This document shows positions 10,505-19,750 of a DNA stretch of 64,000 nt, piece after piece (positions within the stretch are counted from its first letter, which is position 1; each line of letters opens with the position of its first letter). The stretch is taken from NCBI GenBank assembly GCA_900105225.1, contig LT629764.1:2621501-2685500 (forward strand), written 5' to 3'. The translations under genes and the position numbers were made by a program. Under the pieces are notes generated by a model. That model did no database searches, was not told the DNA's origin, and worked only from the letters and a program-made list of their open reading frames with translations. The stretch is from Paenibacillaceae bacterium GAS479. GTDB taxonomy: Bacteria; Bacillota; Bacilli; Paenibacillales; Paenibacillaceae.

Positions 10505-11975
10505 TTTGCTTCTAGTAGACGACGAACCTTGGATTTTAAAAGATATGGAACAGATTATCGATTGGCAGGAAGCGGGGTTCAACATTGTCGCCAAGGCGAA
10601 TGATGTCAATATAGCCGAGAGCCTGCTTCGCCGACAGCGAATTGACGTTATTATTAGCGATATTCGCATGCCTGGCAAAACCGGCTTGGACCTGCTTGCG
10701 TTTGCAAACCGGGTTTCACCGGGAACGTTGGTTGTATTTATGAGCGCCTATAGCGACTTTGCGTATGCCAAACAAGCGATTGAGAAGGGCTGCTTCAACT
10801 ATTTGCTGAAGCCGGTTAACACGGACGAGCTGCTGCAAACGCTGGAGAACTGCTCTCAGCGTCTCCAGGAGCGGGAGCAGGAGCGCCGTTTCCAACAGGC
10901 GTACGACCAATCTGTGATGTTGCTGGAATGGATCGAGAGCGATGTGACAATTCGCCAGATCATTGCCCGTATTGCATCCACAGGCGCACTATTCAAGCCG
11001 GGAGAACAGTTTGCATTTATGACGGTAAAGAGCCAGGAAGCGCTGACAGAAGGGGATTTGCAGATAATTGACCGGCTGCTTGAAGCGCACCGGTTCGATT
11101 ATTTCAAGTGCCGGAACAGCCCGGTCAAATCGACGTATTTGCTCAGTTTACCTCTGTTGCCGGCCAAGTCACTGCGGAGGCTATACCGGGAAGCAAGGCG
11201 TGAAGTGTCCGCGCGCGGTTGGGAGATCGGTATCAGCAGCATCGGTTCGGCGGATCATGGGGTTCATCGGCTGTATCAGCAGTCCAACCGGATGGCGGAT
11301 ACGTCGAGCCTGAACGGACGAAGCGGCATTTATCGGCATCGTCCCAACGTCAATGCGGCTGTACCGGCGTTGAAGGCGCAAATCGGCAAGGCGACGAGAG
11401 TAGAACATTTGGAGGCGGCAGTATACGACATCCAGAAGGGCGTTCAGCGTGGACGCATTCATTTGAGCGGCCTAGCTGAGCTGTACAATCTATTCGTTAT
11501 TTCGCTTTCAAGCCTCATATCGCCCGGTACGTTAGGCGAAGAGGACTTCATTACGGCGCAGGATCTTGTCATCTATTACGGTAAGCCGCAGGATTTGCTG
11601 GAAGAGATGATGCTGCGAATCGAGGAGCAAAAGAAAAAGCCCGGCGAAATCAACGCCGTGCCGATTGTCGAGGAAATTACCCGCGATCTCGATCGTATGT
11701 TTGCGCATAGGATCTCCCTTAAGGAGATGGCGCAGAAATACTATATTAGTCCGAACTATTTAAGCCATCTGTTTAAGCAGGAGAAGGGCAAAAGCTTTAT
11801 TAATTATCTGATTCACAAAAGGCTGGAGGCGGCCGTGTCTTTGCTGGAGAAGGATATTTCCCTCTATGAGGTAGGCAAGCTTGTCGGATACGACGATTAC
11901 GCTCAGTTCAGCAAGCTGTTCAAAAAGCATCTCGGCGTATCGCCGATGGAATATAAGCAGCGGAGAAAGGCTTGA
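10497..11975 (+). CDS. AraC-type response regulator, YesN type
   Basis: An ATG exists at 10488, but AAGGAGG abuts it directly. The ATG at 10497 lies 9 bases after that site and gives the canonical start MYNLLLVDDEPWIL. The REC domain has acidic pair D8/D9, phosphoacceptor D55 (ISDIRMPGKTG) and the Lys in FNYLLKPV. A long linker follows. The C-terminus carries two AraC HTHs (ISLKEMAQKYYISPNYLSHL and YEVGKLVGYDDYAQFSKLF) ending GVSPMEYKQRRKA. It is the cognate partner of the kinase at 8702 and is expected to activate a sugar-uptake operon, most simply the importer starting at 12863. Confidence 0.93.
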   Translation: MYNLLLVDDEPWILKDMEQIIDWQEAGFNIVAKANDVNIAESLLRRQRIDVIISDIRMPGKTGLDLLAFANRVSPGTLVVFMSAYSDFAYAKQAIEKGCFNYLLKPVNTDELLQTLENCSQRLQEREQERRFQQAYDQSVMLLEWIESDVTIRQIIARIASTGALFKPGEQFAFMTVKSQEALTEGDLQIIDRLLEAHRFDYFKCRNSPVKSTYLLSLPLLPAKSLRRLYREARREVSARGWEIGISSIGSADHGVHRLYQQSNRMADTSSLNGRSGIYRHRPNVNAAVPALKAQIGKATRVEHLEAAVYDIQKGVQRGRIHLSGLAELYNLFVISLSSLISPGTLGEEDFITAQDLVIYYGKPQDLLEEMMLRIEEQKKKPGEINAVPIVEEITRDLDRMFAHRISLKEMAQKYYISPNYLSHLFKQEKGKSFINYLIHKRLEAAVSLLEKDISLYEVGKLVGYDDYAQFSKLFKKHLGVSPMEYKQRRKA

Positions 11976-11987
11976 AGAACTAATCTG

Positions 11988-12452
11988 TTAATACGGATTA
12001 TAAATGTTCAATGAGGTATCTGTAGAGGTAAACCTTAAGACAATCCCCGTCGATCTATAATTGTATACAGTGGGAAGCCTACCTATCCCCCAGTAGCAAG
12101 CTATATCAAATAATAATTGGGCATTCTCTGGAAATCCAGGTAGGGGAGGAGACGGCACAATATTAAAGAATAGACCCGCAGAATTCCTCCTGGCAAATGA
12201 AAGTGGTAACTCAATAGAAGTTTGACCAGGTCCCAGGGCAGAAACGCGTGGGATGGTATGGGGAACTGGATTTACATTTGTTCCGCTATAACCAACGAAA
12301 AAGAAAGTATAGTTTGAATAGTTGTAAACATTGAACCTTTGAGTATACAAAACGCCAGGTGGCTCCTCCTCTTCGCTTTGAATTGAAGGTACAAAGGTCT
12401 GGGTGACTATGACGAGCAGAATAAATAAAATCAGTATCATACCTATTTTCAT
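11988..12452 (-). CDS. Small membrane-anchored protein with YjcZ-like N-terminus (family member 1)
   Basis: Two ATGs lie two codons apart. The one at 12452 is better spaced from GAGAGGAAG and gives MKIGMILILFILLVIV, which aligns with the start of the protein at 29970. The N-terminal hydrophobic segment resembles the core of YjcZ-type sporulation peptides. A short acidic linker (SEEEEPP) follows, then about 115 residues rich in Y, N, F, S and P, likely beta and exposed outside the membrane. Length 154 aa. Convergent with the response regulator gene, ending 12 bp after it. No catalytic motif is seen and the function is unknown. Confidence 0.75.
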   Translation of the reverse strand: MKIGMILILFILLVIVTQTFVPSIQSEEEEPPGVLYTQRFNVYNYSNYTFFFVGYSGTNVNPVPHTIPRVSALGPGQTSIELPLSFARRNSAGLFFNIVPSPPLPGFPENAQLLFDIACYWGIGRLPTVYNYRSTGIVLRFTSTDTSLNIYNPY

Positions 12453-12576
12453 CTTCATCTTCCTCTCATTTTTTTTGGTGCATTGATTATAGTAATATTT
12501 TATGCATCAGGACGAGTTTGGATTGGGTCCTGTAACTTAAATTGGAAAAAGGGCTATTGAAACTTAGAAGTGAACG

Positions 12577-12614
12577 TCAAAGTAGCCCCTGTCTAAAGAC
12601 AGGGGCTACTTTGA
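12577..12614 (+). terminator. Perfect 18-bp-arm hairpin with T-run in a 410-bp intergenic stretch
   Basis: Arms beginning TCAAAGTAGCCCC pair perfectly around a 2-nt loop and are followed on the plus strand by ATTTTTC. It looks like an intrinsic terminator, but the nearest plus-strand gene ends 600 bp upstream with an opposite-strand gene between. The rest of 12453-12862 shows nothing I can name. Confidence 0.5.
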
Positions 12615-12862
12615 TTTTTCTCTGCATTTTTGCCTCTTTATAAATAAACCATGCGTTCCCACTTGCTCTATTATTTGCATATGAATCTGACTCCTCTCAT
12701 CAAAACATCGTAAAAAACCACAACCAAGCTTCTAGTCTGAGTACATATAACCTTGCATAGGCATGTGGCACAATAAATCTACAACGGGGGAACACCCTCA
12801 CGGAGCCAATAGGTTAGGGTCCGCATGTTGCGCACATATCAAGAGAGCAGGTGAAGCAAACG

Positions 12863-13822
12863 ATGAATGCCAGTGTGGCTAAAACGGGTCCAAATGCAGG
12901 CAAGATCAAGTCAGCCGCCCGGAACGAGCTGCGGAAGCGGATTATGGGCTATAAGATGCTCTATGTGATGCTGCTGCCGGCAATCGTGTTCCTTATTATT
13001 TTCAGCTATATTCCGATGTACGGGGCGACGATCGCCTTCAAGGACTTCTGGATAACGAAGGGAATTCTAGGCAGCCCATGGGTAGGGTTGGAGCATTTTG
13101 AGAAAATATTCCGCACCGAAAAATTCTGGGAAGTATTCCGCAATACGATCGAGATCAACTTGCTACGGCTTGTATTCGGATTCCCAGCACCGATTCTGCT
13201 GGCGATTTTGATCAACGAGGTTCGGCAAAAATTTTTCAAGCGCTCCATTCAAACGATTATTTATTTGCCGCACTTTATTTCCTGGGTGACGATTGCCGGT
13301 ATTATCTTCTCCATTCTCTCCACCGAGGGATTGGTCAACAGCATCATTGTCGCTTTGGGCGGAACTCCGATCAACTTCTTGACGAACGATAATATGTTTC
13401 GTCCGCTGCTGATTATTTCTGGAATATGGAAGGAAATTGGCTGGGGCACAATCATCTATATGGCGGCGCTGGCCGGCATTAATCCTGACCTGTACGAGGC
13501 CGCTACAGTAGACGGCGCGAACCGCTTCAAGCAGGTCATTTACATTACACTGCCAAGCTTGCTTCCGATTATTTCCATTCTGCTCATTCTGAACTTCGGC
13601 AGTATGATGAACGGCGGCTTCGACCAAGTCTTCAACTTGTACAATACGATGGTTTACGAGAGCGGCGACGTTATCGACACCTACGTGTACCGGATCGGTT
13701 TGACGCAAGGCGAGTACAGCGTGGCGACCGCAATCGGACTTCTCCTCAACGTCATCAACTTCGCGCTTCTCGTGCTTGTGAACTACACGTCCAAGAAACT
13801 GAGCGGTCAAGGCATTTATTAA
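12863..13822 (+). CDS. ABC sugar importer permease, LplB/YteP type
   Basis: A GTG at 12851 is in frame, but the ATG at 12863 sits 8 bases after AGGTGA and is preferred. The protein has six predicted membrane segments starting near MLYVMLLPAIVFLIIFSYIP. It carries the EAA loop that contacts the ATPase (YEAATVDGANRFKQVIYITLPSLLPI). The N-terminal region (IPMYGATIAFKDF) is typical of the LplB family, which imports oligosaccharides such as rhamnogalacturonan fragments. It forms an operon with the permease and lipoprotein genes that follow. No ATPase gene is nearby, as is usual for this class, which shares an MsmX-like ATPase. Confidence 0.92.
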   Translation: MNASVAKTGPNAGKIKSAARNELRKRIMGYKMLYVMLLPAIVFLIIFSYIPMYGATIAFKDFWITKGILGSPWVGLEHFEKIFRTEKFWEVFRNTIEINLLRLVFGFPAPILLAILINEVRQKFFKRSIQTIIYLPHFISWVTIAGIIFSILSTEGLVNSIIVALGGTPINFLTNDNMFRPLLIISGIWKEIGWGTIIYMAALAGINPDLYEAATVDGANRFKQVIYITLPSLLPIISILLILNFGSMMNGGFDQVFNLYNTMVYESGDVIDTYVYRIGLTQGEYSVATAIGLLLNVINFALLVLVNYTSKKLSGQGIY

Positions 13823-13840
13823 AGGCGGTGAACCCTAACG

Positions 13841-14716
13841 ATGAAAACAACTAGCCTGTCCGGCAAAATTTTCGACGTAGCGAATATAGTCTTCCTTCTT
13901 CTTCTGGCAATTGTTACGCTGTACCCATTCTGGCACGTGCTAGTAGGTTCGGTTTTGCCCTATGAGGAAGCCATTAAATCCGGATTTAATCTGTTCCCGA
14001 CCAAATGGACGTTTGAAGCGTACGAGTATGTATTTTCCAAAGATACGATTCCTCAATCGCTGCTAGTCTCTGTGTTCGTGACCGTGTTAGGCACTTTATA
14101 TCAACTTTTTATAACGGCGATTACGGCGTACCCGCTTATTAAGCACGACTTGCCGGGGCGCTCGGCAATCTTCCTATTCATGGTATTTACGATGTTTTTC
14201 TCCGGCGGCTTGATTCCATACTATCTGCTGATCAAAAACCTCGGCCTAATCAATCATCTTGCGGTAATGATTATCCCGGCGGCGCTAAGCATGTACAATA
14301 TGATCGTGCTCAAAACATTTTTCCAGAGCATCCCCGTGGAGCTCGAAGAATCGGCCAAAATGGACGGCGCAGGGTATATGACAATTTTCTTCCGCATCAT
14401 TTTGCCGCTGTCGATTCCTTCCCTCGCTACGATCGGCTTGTTCATTGCGGTAGGTCAATGGAACAACTGGTATCAGCCAATGCTGTTCCTGAACGATAAG
14501 GATCAGTGGCCGCTGGCCATGCTGCTGCGGGATATTCTGATCAACAACAATACGAACACAACGGCGAGCGCAAGCGCCGTAAACGAGCAGTTCATGCTGG
14601 CGGACACGATCAAAAACGCCATCGTCATGATTTCCGTTATCCCGATTATTATTGTCTATCCGTTCATTCAAAAGCATTTCGTGAAAGGGGTGATGATCGG
14701 CTCCATCAAGAGCTGA
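13841..14716 (+). CDS. ABC sugar importer permease, LplC/YtcP type
   Basis: Starts 18 bp after the first permease with GGCGGTGA upstream. The 291-residue protein has six membrane segments (VANIVFLLLLAIVTLYPFWH at the N-terminus), the family sequence FFSGGLIPYYLLIKNLGL, and the EAA loop (ELEESAKMDGAGYMTIFFRI). It pairs with the LplB-type subunit to form the membrane channel. It ends MIGSIKS, as is common in YtcP proteins. Substrate not determinable from sequence. Confidence 0.92.
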   Translation: MKTTSLSGKIFDVANIVFLLLLAIVTLYPFWHVLVGSVLPYEEAIKSGFNLFPTKWTFEAYEYVFSKDTIPQSLLVSVFVTVLGTLYQLFITAITAYPLIKHDLPGRSAIFLFMVFTMFFSGGLIPYYLLIKNLGLINHLAVMIIPAALSMYNMIVLKTFFQSIPVELEESAKMDGAGYMTIFFRIILPLSIPSLATIGLFIAVGQWNNWYQPMLFLNDKDQWPLAMLLRDILINNNTNTTASASAVNEQFMLADTIKNAIVMISVIPIIIVYPFIQKHFVKGVMIGSIKS

Positions 14717-14777
14717 CCTTTTCGCGAAATGACTGATAGAGTAATAGTCCAATGATCATAAGGGGAGCTGAACAGAA

Positions 14778-16355
14778 ATGAATAGAACGAAAAAGAAATG
14801 GATCTCTTCCATGGCCGTTGTGCCGCTTCTTGCCGGCGTGCTCGCCGGCTGTTCCGGCGGCAATAACGGGGATTCGGCGCCAGCGGCGAACAACGGCGGG
14901 CAGTCCGAAAAACCATCTGCTCCGGTCGAGCTGACGGTATTCAGATGGGATTATGAGGGAATCGATTCACCCGACTCTGCGATTTACAAGCGCCTGCAGG
15001 AGAAGCTGAACATCAAGCTTAAACCTATCGTGGCTTCCTGGAACGACTGGGAAGAAAAGCTGAACGTCATGATCGCGTCCGGAGAGATGCCGGATCTGTT
15101 CATCTCTAACGGAATCGGCAAACCGATTCAATACAATCAGTGGATCAAGGAAGGACTCGTTCTGAATCTGTCCGATTACACGACGGAATACCCCAACATC
15201 GGTAAGTCGCTGGCTAACTTTGAGATGCTGGCCAAGCCGACCGGGGGCAAGCACTACGGGCTTCCGATTTTCAACGAATCGGGCAGCGGCAAAGACTCTA
15301 TTAACGGCCATAACATTCTGATCCGCAAGGACTGGCTGGATAAGCTGGGTCTGAAGGTGCCGACGACGACAGACGAATTCTACGAAGTAGCGAAAGCGTT
15401 TACGGAAAATGATCCGGACGGAAACGGCAAAAAGGATACGTACGGCTATACGTCCAGCTCCGGTGGCGTATGGTGGCAATATCCGATCTTTAACGCCTTC
15501 GACGCCAGCTCGGATCGCTTCAAAAAGACGGCCGACGGCAAATTCGAGCCGGAAGTCATCTCGCCGGGAATGGAGCAAGCCGTCTCATTCCTGAACAAAA
15601 TGTACAACGAGAAAATTCTCGATCCGGACTTTATGCTGAACACGGATGAGCAGAAGTTTGAAAAGTTCATCACCGGGAAAACCGGCATGATTATCAACAA
15701 CCTGAACTCTACGTTCTATACAGATATTACTAATAAGTTCCTAAAGGCATACCCCGACAAAGATCCGAAGTCGATCTTCACTTGGGTTGGTACGTTAAAG
15801 GGAACAAACGGCAAGCAGCGGATGGACGGTGGCAGCAATTTCTGGCTGCAAACGTCAGTCAATGCCAATATGTCCGATGAGAAGAAGAAAAAGGCATTGG
15901 AGCTGCTGAATTACCTGCTGTCCGATGAAGGCCAGGACCTGATGCTGAACGGGATCGAGGGCGTGCATTACAAAGTCGTAGACGGTAAAAAGGTTCCGAA
16001 TAAGGATGCGATAGAAAAGGACAAAGCCTTTCTCTTGAAGTCGCTTGTTTCCTGGAACACGGACTTCCTGCCGGAAAGCCTGGAAAACCGCGAAGAGATT
16101 ATTGCTGCGGCCAAATCAACCGGCGATTATGCCATGCCGAACCCTCTGGAACATATGGCCATCCCCGAGGAAGCTCTGGATCCAAGTCTGGTCGGCGAAC
16201 TAGGCGACTTCGTCAACCAGCAAATCGTCGAATTGATCGTCAAATCCAAAAACGTTCCAGCCGACTTCACGAAGTTCAAAGAAGAATGGCTGAAAAAAGG
16301 CGGCACTAAGCTCGTAGAGGAAACGAACAAACAAGCGGCAGCGGAAGGCCGTTAA
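14778..16355 (+). CDS. Extracellular sugar-binding lipoprotein, LplA type
   Basis: The ATG follows GGGGAGC. A lipoprotein signal peptide ends with lipobox LAGVLAGC, then a Gly/Asn/Ser linker. The mature protein of about 500 residues is a cluster-type ABC solute-binding fold (FRWDYEG, MIASGEMPDLFISNGIG, GKHYGLPIF). It would deliver an oligosaccharide to the two permeases encoded just upstream. A strong terminator follows within 10 bp, so binding protein and permeases form one transcript ending here. It is a candidate ligand-presenting partner for the YesM-type kinase upstream (inference). Confidence 0.92.
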   Translation: MNRTKKKWISSMAVVPLLAGVLAGCSGGNNGDSAPAANNGGQSEKPSAPVELTVFRWDYEGIDSPDSAIYKRLQEKLNIKLKPIVASWNDWEEKLNVMIASGEMPDLFISNGIGKPIQYNQWIKEGLVLNLSDYTTEYPNIGKSLANFEMLAKPTGGKHYGLPIFNESGSGKDSINGHNILIRKDWLDKLGLKVPTTTDEFYEVAKAFTENDPDGNGKKDTYGYTSSSGGVWWQYPIFNAFDASSDRFKKTADGKFEPEVISPGMEQAVSFLNKMYNEKILDPDFMLNTDEQKFEKFITGKTGMIINNLNSTFYTDITNKFLKAYPDKDPKSIFTWVGTLKGTNGKQRMDGGSNFWLQTSVNANMSDEKKKKALELLNYLLSDEGQDLMLNGIEGVHYKVVDGKKVPNKDAIEKDKAFLLKSLVSWNTDFLPESLENREEIIAAAKSTGDYAMPNPLEHMAIPEEALDPSLVGELGDFVNQQIVELIVKSKNVPADFTKFKEEWLKKGGTKLVEETNKQAAAEGR

Positions 16356-16363
16356 TACAACTA

Positions 16364-16406
16364 AAAACGACCGGGCACCTGCGAAAGCGGAGTCCGGTCG
16401 TTTTTT
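16364..16406 (+). terminator. Intrinsic terminator of the LplB/YtcP/LplA-type operon
   Basis: Arms AAAACGACCGG and CCGGTCGTTTT flank a 19-nt loop and run into TTTTTT. Confidence 0.85.
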
Positions 16407-16463
16407 CCCTTCCGGTAAAGCACCATTACGAAGTTTACTCGCGCTCGCCTGCGGCCAGCATAA

Positions 16464-16492
16464 TAAAAAAAGAAGCCGATTATCCGGCTTCT
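16464..16492 (-). terminator. Intrinsic terminator of the oxidoreductase gene
   Basis: AGAAGCCG and CGGCTTCT pair around ATTATC. Read on the minus strand the stem is followed by a run of seven T, just downstream of the stop at 16509. Confidence 0.8.
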
Positions 16493-16508
16493 CTTCTCAT
16501 TCTTTGCT

Positions 16509-17621
16509 TTAGTTCCAGTCGATCGTTTGGAACGTATTGGTCAGCGCGGATTCCCGCGCTTTGAGGCATTGCAGGGCGCTCATCAGGCCGCCCTCGAGCG
16601 GGCTTATCGAGGCGCTTTTGCTCTGGATTATATCGATAAAGTTGCGGACAAGCACTTTATCGCCCCCGAAGTGGCTTTGATCGGACTTAATCTGATACGT
16701 TTCCACCCGGTCGGTATGGTGCATGAATACCTTTACGGTCTCGTTATAAAAATCGAATTCCACCGTGCCCTTGTAGCCGAGGAAACGTGCGCCGCGTGCG
16801 GCTGCCCCTCTGCGTGCGAAAAAGTTCTGCGAATAGGAAACATGCATGCCTGTGTCGTAATAAACAAGAGCACTACCGGAGTCCTCATTGCCGGTGTCTG
16901 TACCGAATACGCATTGCATTTTTTCGTCATGCGCGGCGCTGTCGGGGCAGCTATGCTTCTCGTCGCACTGATGGCAGTGCAGCCCGGCCGGTTTGTCGCC
17001 TTTGTAAATCTGCTTGGATGTCATGGCGCAGACGCTGACGGGCCGATATTGCAGCACATGATTGATATAATCGAAGTCATGCGTCGCCTTTTGCAGGAAC
17101 AGCCCTCCGGTCAGCGATTCATCGCGGTACCAGTTGTGATAATAAACGGAGCCGTACGGAACGTTGTTTACCGCCTGTACATGCTCGATCGTTCCGATTT
17201 TTCCGGAGTCGACGATCTCTTTGACCACCTGCACGATGTCGCATACGCGAAGCGGAAAAGATACGGTGACGGGCGCGTTCCACTGCTCGGCGCCGGCTTT
17301 TAGGCGGAACAAATCCTCCATGGTCGTTGCGACCGGCTTCTCCAGAAAGAGCGGAATGCGCGTCGGGAGCACCTTCAGCGCCATCTCGGTGTGGAGATGG
17401 CATCTCGTGCCGATCAGTACCGCGTCTAACTCGGCGGAAGACAGCATCGCCTCCGGCGTATCGTAAAAAACGGTATGCTGCAACAGCTGCGGTTGATGTT
17501 CCTGGTACATTCGGCTCTGAGGATCGACGATGGCCGATACCGTGCAGCTTGGGTCGAGCTTGATCATTTCCTGAATGACATGCTGAATTCGGTATCCGTA
17601 TCCAATGACGCCTAACTTCAT
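16509..17621 (-). CDS. Gfo/Idh/MocA-family NAD(P)-dependent oxidoreductase
   Basis: The frame is open up to 17792, but ATG 17621 follows AAAGGAGG and starts directly with the Rossmann strand MKLGVIGYGYR. The second domain has the family Lys in FLEKPVAT and the region GGLFLQKATHDFDYINHVL, where K and H/D are the usual catalytic residues. An unusual Cys/His-rich insert (HCHQCDEKHSC) lies near residue 215-225 and could bind metal. These enzymes act on sugars, inositols or their acids, which suits the sugar-uptake context. Divergent from the AraC gene at 17740, with about 118 bp for control elements. Confidence 0.88.
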   Translation of the reverse strand: MKLGVIGYGYRIQHVIQEMIKLDPSCTVSAIVDPQSRMYQEHQPQLLQHTVFYDTPEAMLSSAELDAVLIGTRCHLHTEMALKVLPTRIPLFLEKPVATTMEDLFRLKAGAEQWNAPVTVSFPLRVCDIVQVVKEIVDSGKIGTIEHVQAVNNVPYGSVYYHNWYRDESLTGGLFLQKATHDFDYINHVLQYRPVSVCAMTSKQIYKGDKPAGLHCHQCDEKHSCPDSAAHDEKMQCVFGTDTGNEDSGSALVYYDTGMHVSYSQNFFARRGAAARGARFLGYKGTVEFDFYNETVKVFMHHTDRVETYQIKSDQSHFGGDKVLVRNFIDIIQSKSASISPLEGGLMSALQCLKARESALTNTFQTIDWN

Positions 17622-17739
17622 AACCAATGCCTCCTTTTGCGGTGATGGACTTGTTTCAGTATACGAAACAACCGCAGCGGCTGGCTTTGTACTCACAGAC
17701 GCATTATTTGTCATTTTGGGGAAGGGAGCTGGCAAGCCG

Positions 17740-18633
17740 ATGAACCTGGAACGGACGCATTTGAATCTGTTGTTTGACATCCGCAGCATCATAACTATGT
17801 TTTACTTTGAGTTCGGTAAGGATTATATATTTTCCGGGGAAAAGCATGACTTCTGGGAGCTAGTTTACGTAGACAAAGGGGAAATCGAGGTTAGTGCCGA
17901 CAACCGGCGCTACAGCCTGCAGCAGGGCAGCCTCATTTTTCACAAGCCCAATGAATTCCACACCCTGACGGCGATTCGCGGCAAAGCCCCGAACGTGATC
18001 GTCATAACCTTTGATTGTCACTCTCCAATGATGAACCGGTTCGCGGACAAAGTATTCCTGCTCGATCATGAGCAGCGCAACGCTATGGCACGTATTATCA
18101 GCGAAGGCTCCAATGCTTTTGCGTTTCCGTTCCGCTATCCGCTGACTCGTAATCTGGATCAGCCGCTCGGAAGCGAGCAGTTGGTAAAGGTGTATCTGGA
18201 AACCTTCCTGATCCTGCTGTTGCGGATCGATTCGTCCCTGGAGCAGGGACGGGCTCCACTGCTGCTACCGAAGGAGAAGGACGAGGATCGGCTCGTATCC
18301 GCAATCGTGTCATTAATGGATGAGAGATTATCCTCGCAGCTGAGCCTGACTGAAATTAGCAACACCTTGCATATCGCCAATACAAAGCTCAAAGAGCTTT
18401 TCAAGAGACATACAGGCAAGACGATTATGGAATACTATGCAAATATGAAAATTGAAAAAGCAAAGCTGCTCATTCGCGAGGACGCGCATAATTTTACGGA
18501 AATATCGCGTCAGCTGGGTTTTAGCAGCGTGCATTATTTTTCCAAAGCATTCAAACGTGCTACCGGGATGAGCCCATCCGAATACGCTAAATCCGTTAAA
18601 GCTAGAAGCGGAATCCATCAAGGAGCGTTTTGA
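17740..18633 (+). CDS. AraC-family transcriptional regulator with cupin sensor
   Basis: The frame extends back to 17605 inside the divergent gene. The ATG at 17740 (MNLERTHLN) follows GAAGGGAG and gives a normal 297-residue regulator. The N-terminal cupin/AraC ligand domain shows HDFWELVYVDKGEIEV and LIFHKPNEFH. The C-terminal two-HTH unit has LSLTEISNTLHIANTKLKEL and FTEISRQLGFSSVHYFSKAF, ending TGMSPSEYAKS. Divergent to the Gfo/Idh/MocA gene, so it probably controls that gene and perhaps the neighbouring importer. Confidence 0.9.
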   Translation: MNLERTHLNLLFDIRSIITMFYFEFGKDYIFSGEKHDFWELVYVDKGEIEVSADNRRYSLQQGSLIFHKPNEFHTLTAIRGKAPNVIVITFDCHSPMMNRFADKVFLLDHEQRNAMARIISEGSNAFAFPFRYPLTRNLDQPLGSEQLVKVYLETFLILLLRIDSSLEQGRAPLLLPKEKDEDRLVSAIVSLMDERLSSQLSLTEISNTLHIANTKLKELFKRHTGKTIMEYYANMKIEKAKLLIREDAHNFTEISRQLGFSSVHYFSKAFKRATGMSPSEYAKSVKARSGIHQGAF

Positions 18634-18651
18634 ACGAGGATGAAAATAGAA

Positions 18652-18685
18652 GGGATTGAGCACTGTTAGGGCTCAATTCCTTTTT
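18652..18685 (+). terminator. Terminator overlapping the end of the opposite-strand AraC gene
   Basis: GGGATTGAGC and GCTCAATTCC pair across 9 nt, then TTTTT. The right arm lies inside the last codons of the convergent gene ending at 18666. Confidence 0.75.
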
Positions 18686-19568
18686 CCATGGGCATATGAC
18701 GGTATTGATTGGGTGATACCCCGGTCCACTTGCGAAACTGGCGGGAGAAATGATTGACGGAGCTGAAGCCAAGTTGTTCCGCAATCGCATAGACGGTGAG
18801 ATTCGAAGTTACGAGAAGCTCTTTGGCTTTGCTCCATTTTCTGCGACTAATATATTGGCGCGGAGATACTCCGTACACTTTGGCGAAAACTTTGGACAGC
18901 TGGCTGCGGCTCATATTCATCTCGGATGCAATCGCGGTAATCGACGGGTTCGTTGTAAAATCTGCCGTAAGCCTCTCTTCGATGGAATGTGCGATATCTG
19001 CTTCATAGGCCGAAACCTGATTGCGCATATCCATAACCGGAGGGACCTCCAGGATGATCAGAATTTCCTGAAGGATGAGCAAGACGTAAGCCTGCAGAGC
19101 GAGCCGTTGATGCAGCGGCAAAGAAAACTGGACATAATCGGGTGCAAACGATGTTTCTTCGGAAAGCAGCTTCTGCTGCATTAGTCGCTCCAGCTCCGGG
19201 ATCAGCTGGGGCAGCTTGCTTTGTTTGGCCTGGGTCGCTGGAATGAGACGAAATGGCGCAGCTCCGAGCCGACTCCGGGCGTCCAGATCGTCCAGGTCAA
19301 AGTGAATAACAAAATAAGCATAATGTGAAGGGGAAGAGTTGGCGACCGTATGACTGACACCGGATCTCAACAGAATCCAGTCTCCTTTTTTCAATTCGAC
19401 CTTTTCTCCGTTGATTTCCTGAACAGCACTTCCTTCCATACAGTAAATCAGCTCATACAGAGGATGATGATGTTTTTTATAAGACCATGCCTCCGGTTTG
19501 ATTCCGAAGTGGCAGCCATCTATTTTCAAGGTATTGGTAATATTTTGAAACACATATATAGAATCCAC
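18666..19568 (-). CDS. AraC-family transcriptional regulator with cupin sensor
   Basis: The frame is open to 19601, but the GTG at 19568 is preceded by CAGGAGGT and gives (M)DSIYVFQNITNTLKIDGC. The N-terminal cupin domain has HHHPLYELIYCMEGSAVQEI and WILLRSGVSHTV. The C-terminal HTH pair (PSITAIASEMNMSRSQLSKV and LTVYAIAEQLGFSSVNHFSR) ends TGVSPNQYRHM. Length 300 aa. Divergent from the GH35 gene at 19751 with about 180 bp between, so GH35 is the likeliest target. Convergent with the AraC gene upstream. Confidence 0.9.
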   Translation of the reverse strand: MDSIYVFQNITNTLKIDGCHFGIKPEAWSYKKHHHPLYELIYCMEGSAVQEINGEKVELKKGDWILLRSGVSHTVANSSPSHYAYFVIHFDLDDLDARSRLGAAPFRLIPATQAKQSKLPQLIPELERLMQQKLLSEETSFAPDYVQFSLPLHQRLALQAYVLLILQEILIILEVPPVMDMRNQVSAYEADIAHSIEERLTADFTTNPSITAIASEMNMSRSQLSKVFAKVYGVSPRQYISRRKWSKAKELLVTSNLTVYAIAEQLGFSSVNHFSRQFRKWTGVSPNQYRHMPMEKGIEP

Positions 19569-19750
19569 TATTATTACCTCCTGCACAGTCCTGTACAGCA
19601 TGATCTAGGTCAAATTATAGCATAAGCGATACCAGGTGAAACGATTGTTCCGGCACAAAAGGTTAAGTAAATGAGGAGTTTGTGCATTCACTGTACCTAA
19701 CGCAGGGGCTACTATAAGGGCATCATAGATCGGCATTGGAGGAAACAGTC

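Noticed and set aside
13163-13810. 215-codon minus-strand frame inside the LplB-type permease gene
   Set aside because: It mirrors the codon pattern of the permease on the other strand and has no recognisable domain.
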